A DNA stretch of 64,000 bases. It comes from Gymnothorax reevesii. Its lineage: Eukaryota > Chordata > Actinopteri > Anguilliformes > Muraenidae. The position numbers and the translations under genes are program-made. The notes beneath the pieces were generated by a model. The model saw only the letters and a program-made list of their open reading frames with translations, searched no databases and was not told the origin of the DNA. The first letter of the stretch is position 1; the number at the start of each line of letters is the position of its first letter. Below are positions 27,201 through 39,200 of the stretch, piece by piece. The stretch is taken from assembly GCA_029721435.1 (NCBI GenBank), contig CM056577.1, forward strand, positions 31,278,719 through 31,342,718. The letters run 5' to 3'.

Positions 27201-30200
27201 ATGTGCATGTCTTCATCATCATTGTTACTGGTACTATTGCAACCGCACTCATGTATATCTGTCACTTCTCCATTTAATTGTTTTACAACCACCTGTCTGT
27301 ATTATCTCTGTCACCTCTTCATTTTATTGTTTGATTATTTTTGTTAACTTTAGTGTTATTTTTGTACTTCTGCTTTTAGCAGTTTATCAGGTGACACTAG
27401 TCTGGCTGTTTATTGGTTGGTACCGTTTATATGTGTCAGTCTTTACTCATGTGACTTGTTACGCCCTGATGAAGACCGAGTAGGTCGAAACATGTCGGCT
27501 TTTTAATTTATTTCAGCCATGCCTTAATAAGGGCTTTTATCTTCGGCTTTGTTTGGACACTTCTTTTTTTCTGAGTGCCGGGAAGACCGACAAATGCAAG
27601 ATACTTAGAATGGCGCATTTGTACTTCCCCACTTTTCTGGCCATTTTTCTATCTGAGCACTGGAGTAGAGTCTAAATTTGCAGAAACAAACCAAAAAGAA
27701 AAAAAAAAATTAAAGGAGACTGCACTTCAGCAAAGTATATTTCAGCAGAAAGTAGAATTCTTTAAGTGTCTAATATGCATATTTAAATTTGATAATAATG
27801 CAGCCCGACGCCTTTTTAAACCAGCAAGTCTTCAAATTGGCTTTAATACCAGGGGGCAGGCATTTTTCCCTGGAGAATCTTTTGATTTTGAATATGATCC
27901 TCTCGCAGTTTACATCTCCCGATTAGTCTCAGTAGCTCAGACTAATTGGTAAAAACCGACGACAGTCTAATTTACTTTTTCATAGCATCGTTATGCTTGC
28001 AGTGCTTCGCACCACAAAAGTATGAGGCGTCGTCTTCTGCGCATAAATGACGACGTAAACTTTCTTAAATTTTATAATGTCAGCACTTGCCTTGCTTGAT
28101 AAGCAGTACAGATTTGCGTAAATTCGTTTGCGAGGCTGGGATAGTCCGTTCTATATTCTGAATGTTATCACGGATAAAGGGCGCTGTAAGGCAAGTTGCA
28201 CAGCAGTGTGACAATCCTAAAGATGGTGAAAATAAATGCTACATAATCAGTGAAAGTTTTGGATTTACAATGCCATATCAATTATACAAACGTAGGCAAC
28301 AGGAATTCACCTTTTCTTTATCATTCCTAATTATAGGTAATGTATTGGTTTTGGTCACTCAGTCGATAAATTTTTTGATTGTTAATCGGGCCAGCTTCAA
28401 TAAAAACAGCTTGTGGGCAGTCTAGCCGAAAAGGGTGAACTTACTGAAACCCCTCTGAACCACTCTGTGGACCAGATGAAAGGAAAGAGAACAAGTGACG
28501 TCACAAAGAATAACTGAGGCCACAAGCACCACGGCACTGGAGTTTGATATACACTCACCCACTATATAGGGCACTATTTAGTAAATGTTCTACATTGAAA
28601 TCAATATAAAGAGAGTGAGTGAGCGAGTGGACAAATGTCCATTCCGAACGCAGCTTTAGATTCCCCAAGTAAAAATGTCTGCCCCTAGGTATTGACGCTG
28701 ATTTGAAGACTCACCAAGTTTAAAATGCGTTGCACAGGATCATTACCAAATCAATTTATAAAACTATGCATTTCAGACACTTCAAGAATTCTACTTTCTG
28801 CTGAAATACACTTTTGCAAGGCGTGATCTCCTCCTTTTAACAGGTGCTAATGAGGAAGCTACATTAGGGCAGCGTGACGCTATTCACAGTCGTTGGCACA
28901 AAATCCAATGAGAATCTGTTGTCTTTGGCCACATGTTGTTCGATCAGTGGTCCGTGGGCTTGGTGAATTTTGCTTGAGACTGTGAGCGAGAATGAGTTTA
29001 CTGCAATGAATGGCCCCGTCCTCAGCACAGAAACACACACAAGCTGCAAGTCTGTGTTCTTTTATCAAATTAGAATTTGCAAACTCAACAAAGGCCCCAG
29101 GCAGCATTTAAACAACAGAGATGCATAATGCGCACAAACACTCATTAATAAACAACTGATTTCCTGATGGTATTTCCTTCCCAACGATTCAATTACATGA
29201 AGGTTAAGTACTGGAAACAGATCATACAGACTCAGGCTTGCAAACAAAAACACAATCAATGAGCACACACTCACAGACACACAGAAGGACACACTCACAC
29301 AGAAAACAAACGGACACACACGAGTGGAGCCGATATGCAGGACTCTTACCTGGGTGACACACACACACACACACACTGTAATGATGGATCATCTTACTAG
29401 GTACTTGAATGCAGATACACACAGAGAAACAAAAACACACACACGAGCAGGGCTCAGGTGCAGGACTCTTACCGGGGTGACTTCTAGACACACACACACA
29501 CACAGACACACACACACACGACCAGGGTTGAGGCCTGTTACCTGGGTGACGTCCTCCTCGGTCAGCCAGGTCGGGAGCTGGGAGCTCTGGGACAGCACCT
29601 GGTACAGGGTGGCCCGCAGGGCGCAGTAATTATCCCCCCGCACTCTGCGCAGCCCCACGAACTCCTTCGACGCCGCCTCGTACCCCTGCTCCGGACACAC
29701 ACCAAAAAGAATGGGACACCATTAGGTCACCAAACAGGTGTAAAGCCCAGGCGTCAAACTGATATCGCACACTTCAGAAAACAAGTGACGGGGACAGAAA
29801 ATGTTGAGGGTCCGAACACCATGCGGTCACTGAACAGAAGTGGACAAATTATATGAGCCAAGCAAGAGCCCCAATGACCGCCCTATGACAGACATGGAAC
29901 ACTCCAGTCCTGGAGAGCTGGGGGGTCTGAATATTTTCCATGCCTGTACAAATGAGCCAACAGGCTTTCTATAGTAAAACTGGTTTGTTCATTTATTAGA
30001 CAGCAGTAAACTCCATAGATGTGCATACAGTCTTACATGGTCATTCCCAAGCTAATGAAGAAATAGAAGAGACATTTTAGAGCCAGAGGCTGGCCACAAC
30101 GGCAGATAACGCAGTCCAGCAAAGGTGGTTTGGTTCTGAAATAGACAGGCAATGTAAGTGGACATCAATTCAACAAGAAGATTGCCAAATGTGGATACAA

Positions 30201-33200
30201 ATGGTCTCAGTTTCATAATTTTTGTGTTGTTTTCTTGATTATTTATTACCTTCTCCCCGTAGTTTTATTTTATTGTTGATTAGTTTTATTACTTTTTTGT
30301 TTTTACCCTCCCATTCGATCTCTGTCCTGATCATTACTTCACCCACCAGAGTCAGCAGGGGAAGGTATTGTAACTGGTGCAGACTGTTTGTTTGTCTGTC
30401 CTTGTGTTAACAATCTAGGGTCTAAATGAGCATACTGAATATCTTCAAACTTTCATAGTAGAGGGGCAATGGACTGTAGATTGCCTAATTAAGTTTTCAG
30501 GTGATCAGGACAAGGTTAAGGTCAAGGTCACAGGAAATGCCAAAATGTTTTTCGTCTTTAATACCGTACTTCAAATTCATCACATTCAAACTTCAAACCC
30601 AAATAGAAATGTGCATCTTTCAATTCAGCCTCCAACTATACACTGCACGATGGGGTAGTTTTAATAGTTTCCATAGCGGTTGGGGGTTAAAAATCAGTGG
30701 GGTCACAATCATTGGTGAAAATCATATATTTTCCATTATGACTCAAAAACGGCTGCAGATAGACAGATGTTTACTTTTATGAGTATATAGGAATATCCCA
30801 TATGGGCTTTTATTTGGCACCATGCCCTTTGACCTTGAGTGATCTTGAAAGGACAAACTGAAGGTCACAGATTTTCAAAGGACAATAAGGTGAAAATGGT
30901 TGAAAGCACATGTGCTAAACTGAGTGGTTAATGAAAAATACTAAAATACGTGCTGGCAGGCGAGGTTTGTTTCACCTGGCAACACTTGCTTATTTCTTTA
31001 TTATTCTATTAACTTTATCTTATCTTCCGTGTGATTTTTTTTTATCCACCGCCACCAAGTGCTGCGGGAATATAAGACTGGGTGCCATCTGTCCGTTCTT
31101 CCGTCCGTCCGTTACATTTTTGAAGGAGACAAGTTCTCTGGAAAACTACGGCCTTCACATGGGTCAAATTTTGCATGCTTAATAAGCTAGTCATCTATGC
31201 GGAGTTTGAAAATAGATGTCGAAGCACATTTATTTCAGAGTTATGGCCCTTGATTGTGGCGGAGGATAGTGATGACCATGTCATCTTGTTTCTTGAACGA
31301 ACTCGTCTCATTACTTCCTTTTTTTATTGCTTTATACAAAACACTTTTTGTACAAAAGGTGCAATTCAAATAAAGTTCTATTATTATTATATTTATTACA
31401 ACTACTACTACTAAAATTTGACATTATAATCATTTCATTCCAAACGGAAAGCAAGGTCAACCCGTGGGTGTGCTTTACTCACCTTCCTGATGAGGGCGCT
31501 CTTGGCTGTCTTGCCCCTCCACTCTCTCGCGCTGTAATGCAGGAGGTTCACCATGGCCTCTACACTGCTGCCGCCCTGCACTACCACAGCCCCTGAGGGA
31601 CAAAAAGCAAGGAGAAGCAGTGGTTTGATATCCAGGCTCTGCAAGTGCCTGAGCTTTCTATGTTGTTCGCAGATGACATAGCGCCACAGTGGGAGCTACA
31701 GATTACAGGAGAGATTTTTCCATTAAAGAAGCACTTTCAGAATGCCAAAGTTCCAGGCTGTTTATGGCTGTGCCAACTAATCAAATTGGGGCAAAAAACG
31801 AGAGCTACTTTTGAGTCCCGAAAGTGACAAAAAAAGCGAGAAATTTAAAAATCTCCCAGAGAAACTGCAGCAGACATGGATTAAAGAGCTCCGTTTAAAG
31901 TCCGCAGGAGAGGAGTCTGACAACGCTCATGTATGCATTTTGTGAAAGCTAAGGCTACGATCATTCACCTACTTAACTGTACATATCTGGCTTAAGTCTG
32001 AAGAGATTCAGACCAATGATTCCCAACAGTTATTCTCCACTTCCTGCACCCCATCTGACTTTCGGGAACGCGAGTGCAAACAAATTATCGGGTCTATAGT
32101 GGGTGGTAAAAGGAAAACCAGCACACCATGTGACTCTCCAGGAGCTGGGCTGTCTACGGCTGAGCTAATCACCAGCACAAATAAAAACTGCCTTCACTTG
32201 TGGATCATACAGGAGACAGGTTACGTGCCTCAGCACTTAAGACCGTTCAGTGGCTGCGTTACGGTGGCGCAAGCAGGTGCTGCGCTGTGCATGCGCGTTT
32301 TGCAAGTTTGTTACAGACACACATTTACTCAGCAACAAAAGTTTCTGTGACACCAATATTGTTAATTATTTTTCATAACGCAATTATGAAATTGTCATAC
32401 ATGGTGATATCAGACTGAAACAGTACACGTAAACACAACATTGAAATGGAAATCATGAAAATGCGAGAAAATGACTTTGCACGTGAAAATGTGCGTAAAT
32501 CATGCTTGTGGATGGCAATAAAAGAGGAGAATTTTCGGAATGTTCACATTGTGCCTGATGAACGACGGAAGCATCACTTATCGAAAACACAGCCATTTCG
32601 GATCAGGAACTCTACCCTCTAAATGCCAAGACTGTCTGAAAATGATCGGTGGAGGGCCATTGGGATGATTGAATCCGGAACCTCGCAGAGGGAAGTTGCT
32701 CATCGCCTGAATGTCCACCGAAACACCATTTGGAACTTATGGCAGCGTCATCAGCAGACAAGAAATGTCAGAGACCGTCCTCGCAGCGGCCGTCCACGAG
32801 TAACCACTCCCAGACAGGACAACTGGATTCGAACAACCCATCTCCGAAATCGATTCCAACCTGCAACCATAACTGCAAGAACGATACCTGGTTTGAGGCG
32901 ACTGTCTGCACAGATAATCCGTCGCCGTCTCCGTCATTTTGGCATTGTCCCACGTCAGCCAGCAAGACGTCCAATACTCACAGTACAACACCGACGACTG
33001 CGTCTACAGTGGGCACAACAACATCGACGATGGATCCAACGTCAGTGGGATCTTGTACTCTTCACTGATGAATCAAGATTCATGCTTAACCGATGTGATG
33101 GTCGTTTACGTGTATACCGTCGACGTGGAGAACGTTATGCCAACAACTGTGTTCAGGAATTTGATCATTTTGGAGGTGGTAGTGTCATGATTTGGGGAGG

Positions 33201-36200
33201 GATCACGGCTAGAAACAGAACAGATTTGCTTGTTATTGATGTAAATCTGAGAGGTCAAAGATATCGCGATGAAGTGCTACGGCCATTGGTGGTACCGTTT
33301 TTGATGCAACATGGTCCCGGAATAACGCTGCAACATGATAACGCCAGACCACACGTTGAAAGGATTGTACAGCAGTATCTGATGCAACAACATGTCAATG
33401 TCCTGCCATGGCCAGCCAGATCCCCAGACATGTCCCCAATCGAGCATCTTTGGGACGAGATGGATCGACGTTTGCGGCGGTTGGATAACCCGCCAGCTAC
33501 ACTCCAGGAATTGCGACAACGTCTACGTCAGATTTCGAATGACATCCCACAGCAATTTCTGGCACATCTGATTCGGTCCATGCGCCGGAGATGCGTTGCT
33601 TGCATCATGGCACGAGGAAGTCACACCTGGTATTGAGGTGTGAAGGTCACAATTGGTTAGACGTCAGACAAGTGCTTCATGACGCATGAAAATGACATTT
33701 TTCGTTTTGAGTGACGTTGGCGCTGAAAAGTCAGTGTTTCTCCTGTTAAATAAACATATTGATTGCTTTGAGATCTTTGCGTGTCATTTATAACATACAC
33801 ATAAATGGTGTCACAGAAACTTTTGTTGCTGAGTATATGTGCAAACAGACACACAAACAGGACAATGACAAAACCCCGTCAGAGAAATGGTTTTCAGAGG
33901 GGAAAAAAAAAAAAAAAAAAAATCGCATCATGAAGGGCCATTAATAATTTGGAAACCCAAACGCGGTCGCAGCTCTTGCTCCCTGAATTTGTTGTGAGCG
34001 GTTCAGATGGCATTTTCATGGTGTTTTTCGGTTGGCCCAGGGCTGGTGGCTGTATGAAACAGACGTGCAAGCGACGACTCACGATCCTGCATGCCCATCC
34101 GGTCCGCTTGGGCAGTCTTGCTTTTGTCCCTTACGATGTCCTCTTCCGCTCGATACAGGTCTTCTTCACTGGAAAAGAATGACAGTATTCAGAGGCTTAG
34201 CACATGATAACCCTCAACACGCAACTATAAATGGGTTAAAGATCTGCTGGGATCAAAAATTCACATTTCCAAATTGAAAGTCCTCCCTTCAAAAGTTCAG
34301 CGAAACGATCGAGCTGTACTCAGATTTATCCATCAAATCAGTAAAGCTTGTTGTGCTGTGACATCTGACTTGAAAACCATTAATGAGTTTCATAATTAAT
34401 GAACAAGACTCAGTCTCTGTTTAGCTTTGGGCACCAATTGATAACAATGGGAACCAAGCGTCATTCGTATTTAAGTGACAAAAGATCACAATGTAGCAAT
34501 CACACAGCAGGAATGGACATCAAAAATAATGAAAACAATACCTCATGACTACAAACAGTTCATTTTCAGGTTTCGCCAATGTAGCCGTTACTGAGAGTTA
34601 CATATTGCAAAATGAATGACCAAAGTGCTAATTTTTTTAGGCAGGGAGAGGTAAATAGCAATGCTCTTCAGAACGAGACAGTGAAATCAGCGGGCCAAGT
34701 TGAAGGGTCAAAGGAGAAAAACATATCTGAACCTCTATTCAACCTTCAACCTCTATTTTGTGGGATGAGGACTGCTGGAATTGATTTCCACTGACCGCCA
34801 TGTCATGGTGAGAGACGTCCCAAAATCTGAAATCTTTTCCCCTCAGGTATGGGGTTCAGCCTGGCTCTTGTTCCAGTGCCAGCCTTTGATAACAGCATGA
34901 TAATGCATGTTCAACATTAATCTGCACTGCACATCCTTTCTAAATCATCCACGAGGTCGGCAAGAATTTGGACACCGACGCAACTTTGTCTCAGTACTCC
35001 AGCATTGTGGTTTTGAAACATGAATATGACGCAGGCTTTCAGCATGAATATACTGACCAAAAAAAGAAACGGAATTTTCTATTCCTTGATTTTATCAAGT
35101 GTAACTGTTATTTATCAACCCTTCATTGGTGTCAAATGAAAAAGGGAATACCAGATAATGGATAACATAAAATCGGAATGGAATATCACCATTTTGGCTT
35201 TTATTTAACAAGGTGAAGTTCGACATTATGAAACACAAATGGCACTATCAGTAACTCGTATGTCCCCCGTTAGCATTACGCACGGCGGTACACCTGCGTC
35301 TCATAGACATCACCAGACGTCCGATTGTTGCTCGTGGAATGCAGTTCCACTCTTCAGTCAGTGCTCCTCTTAGCTGACGTACTGTAGCTGGCGGAGGTTG
35401 ACGTCTCCGGATCGCTCTATCCAGAATGTCCCACGAGTGTTCTTTAGGCGTAAGATCTGGATAAACGCTGACCAGGGAAGGATTTGCACGTTCTCGGCCC
35501 GAAGGAACTCCATACAGATACGTGCCCATGCAGATGTTGGAAAGTCAGTCGGTGACAACGGACAAAATGAAGGATGACTGGACCTAGAATTTCATCTCTG
35601 TAATGGACGGCGTTGAGGTTTCCTTCAACAAACTGAAGGTTGGTTCGGTGTGTAGCAGACCATTAGTCGAGATACGATGATCAGATGCTGGAGTAATAAC
35701 ATGCAGCCTACCAGATCTGGGGCGATCAACCGTGTGTCCAGTGGCATTAAACCTGGTTCTGAGGTGACCAATTGTCGCAGAATACACGCCGAATTGACGG
35801 GCAACTATCTACCCGACTTCCGGCCTGTAGCATCCCAATCTCACGTTCTTGCTGAACTTCCATTAGTCATGGCATTGTAACCAGTCTGATTTTCACTCAG
35901 TCGGGCTTTTATTGGCCCTGGTGTCTACAAGGAACTAAAAACAAAAATGGGAGTGTGAGGACAACGGTAGTACTTGAACCCAAGCACTGACGATTGGTTG
36001 GTTCCGCACAAATGGCAGCTCCAGAGTATGTGCTGTGACCGCAAATTGGTGCGGTTGTCCAAAAATAACAGAGCAAAAGCATCTTTCTCAATGGTTTTGT
36101 TGAAATTTGGCACGAGATTACGTAATTGTGGTTCTGTTTTTGGTCAGTATTCACACATTCACATTGTGCGAACCAGTTTTTTCTACAGTGTCACAGTAGG

Positions 36201-39200
36201 GATACTAGCTGACCTGACTGCACGTTCCTGAGTGAGGTACTTTGCACTATGAACGCAGATATACACCATGCATCCATCAGTATTACACAACACCCTCATG
36301 TGTTTCATTTGCATTAGTTCCACAATAGCCTCAATCAAAAATTGCTGGCAGGGCTTCAGGAGAACTATAGCATTTTCGGTTTGATTGAAGAAAGGTAAGA
36401 TAAGGTCTGTCCTGGGCCAAATGGCTCATTTGGCTGGTGCTTAACCCTAGTTTCAGTTTCAGGAGTGTGGCACTGTGGGAGTAAAGAGTTTTGCCCAAGA
36501 ACACACCATGAAAGCCGTGGCGAGGAGTTCAATTTCAGCACACTTAACCACAGCACCACATCACGTGATTAATGTTTCCTTCCTGCATCTAGTTTTTTTT
36601 CTCCCCAAAATAATGACACAACACTTACCCATCTTCCTCCTCCTCCTCTGCCTCTTCTTCCTGAACGATGGCTCCACCCCTTGAGGTCAATGTCACCGGC
36701 TCCGCCGCCTTGAGCAGAGGTACCCTCCGATTGGCCGGCTCCGGCTGGGTTTCGGCCAGCCGCTCGTTTGTTTCACACACCTCCATCTTCTCTGCATCCT
36801 TGTTGGTCTCGGGCTCTGAGGCTATCGCCTCCTTCCTCGCCATCGCCTCCTTCGTCACCATCTCCGCCTCCATCCCACGATCGCGTTTCCCGCCCCCGCG
36901 CTTCCCGCCTCCCTCCACGGCCCCGCCAGCTTCTGCTGCAGGCTTCTCCTCTTTTGACCCTTTGACAGCTCTGCCGTGGTTGGGCAGGGACTGGGCTCTC
37001 CTGACCGAACAGAGGGACGTGAGGAAATTATGACTCGAGAGGGATTTGTAACTCTAGTTGCAGGGACTCACGAGTTTGTGGAGACACTCACAATTTCACA
37101 GTGGGAATGTTAGCTAGAAAGGGATTCACTCAAGACTAGAATGGGATTCACGAACAAGTATTCAGTGAGACTCATGTCTCTGACAGCACTCGCAATAGAT
37201 TTGAGAATAGGATCTCAAATCAAGAGCCACTTCAGTCAAGAGCAGAGCTCAACTCTAGAGCACAATCTACTCATCTAGAGCAGCACACAAATCTGGGGCG
37301 GGTCTCCCAAAAATTGACTGGAATTCACAAATCTAGAGTGCAATTTGCAATTCGAGTGAGGAATTCACAAGACCAAGTCAGGACTAACGAGTCAGGTGTT
37401 CGACAAACAAATCATGCATGGGACTAGTCTCCCAACGGGCAAATATATCCCTCTCCCACAAAAATGACTAGATGACAAACTGCAGGAATACTGCATAGTG
37501 TACTCACCCAACTGACACTTTTTGCCTTGGGGGGGGGGGACATTAAATATGATATTTAATATCTAGTTGATATTATCACATTCAGTGCACTAGCTGAAAG
37601 TCTGAAGAGGCAAACCACTGATTTGCAAATACAGTCATGGTAAGACTGTTCATGAATGCTGCTCACAAGCTGTTGAATTAGTAGAAGGGATTTTATTGGA
37701 GGGAGATTTTTGCTCGACTTCACCCAGAAAAGTGGAGAGCAAGAAATAACTTTCCTCCATTGAATTAACTTTAAAAATGAACAGGCTTCAGCTGTACTGA
37801 AGGGAGTAAGGTAGTAGCTGTACATTTATTCCATAACTTTCACATAGGCATACGGCTGCCTTCCTAAAATTCTTCATCTTGTCTTGTGCTTCATAATCAG
37901 CCCAACTGCCAGACAAAACACATCGTGCTAGAGAAGCCTCGTGACCAGTGGGATTTTTAGTGAGTAAATGAGCATGGGGATCTACTTCCTCCCGGCGAAT
38001 TAAACACTTTTTCCTAGCTCTGTCGTCTCTGTTCAACTCAGTCAGACTCCAGAGGGTGAGACCATCACACGTTCTGGTTCACTGACACCACAAACCTTTT
38101 GGAAGGTGAAAGGGCGAGAGGGACTTTGAGAAGGGGGTTTGAGCCGGGAATCGGGTCCCCCAATTTGTAATCGGGATGTCCGTTTCTCCATTTCACATGA
38201 AGTCCAGACCCCTTGGGTCTGTTGGCCATCACCCTGACAACCAGATTATAGATGAAGACACATGAAGTTGATAATCTAGAAGCACTTTGTCTAAACTAAC
38301 TTTGTATACAATTTCATTGATAAAGATGCATATTTTCTGGGTACACCAGGCACCTTTAGGAATCTCACAGTGTGTAATTGCCAGTCAGTTGGAGAAGGTC
38401 ATTTTGCCCTACTGAGCTGCAGATGAATTTCTTCATATCTAAAAGTAGGTTTTCTTCTATGAAAGTTATACATTTTGGAAGCACTTTTAGAGAACTACAC
38501 CTCTATAAAAATTCTGACAGACTAAAAAGTTAAATACAGCATTTTTGAAGCCTTTTTCTTTGAATCTCCTCTGTAATTGTTATACTGTCAGAGGCTTGAG
38601 GCAGGCTAGCAGGATAGGTCAGCAGAACAACAGGCCTCTATTCTGCAGAATTTTAATATTTTCTCATGAGAATTATATGGTTAGAAAGCACTTTGAGAAC
38701 TAAATTTTGATCAAAATTATAACTTTGAAATGTAAAGATGAGCAGATTTCAAACCTTTTTCTTGAAAATCCTTGTTTGTAATTGTTAGACCGGGGATGCT
38801 CACTTTTCTAGAATGAACCGCAGTGGGTGCAGGCTTTCATTCTAATGTAGTTACATACCTGATTCTACTTAAAGGGTCTATGGCAAAAGCTTTAAGCATT
38901 GATTGGTAGAATTAAGTGTGCGACAGGTTGGATACAGTGAAAGCTGCACCCATTGTGGCTCATTCTGGAATAGAGTGAGTATCCCTGTGTTAGACAGTCA
39001 GACTTGAGGCAGGCTGCTAGCAGCAAACGCCCGAGAGTAGAGGCTGCTTGCTGCTGTCACTTCTCATAGCCTGTCACACAAGTGTACCCCAAAAGTTGAA
39101 AAACAAAGTATGCATTTAGTGGTAGTGCACTGCCACTCCACAATTTCACACTGGACATAATGGAGTGACAAGCGCTGTTGCTGAAATTTCACATTGCACA

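Noticed and set aside
29222..29700. Cys/Val-rich open frames over the CA repeats
   Set aside because: Products of (CA)n/(TG)n repeats; only 29542-29685 is exon.
36668..37033. Plus-strand open frame of 121 codons
   Set aside because: It is the antisense shadow of otulin exon 3, which has matching splice phases.
37788..38036. 82-codon minus-strand open frame in otulin intron 2
   Set aside because: Looks protein-like in composition but has no splice sites consistent with otulin phases and no recognised homology.
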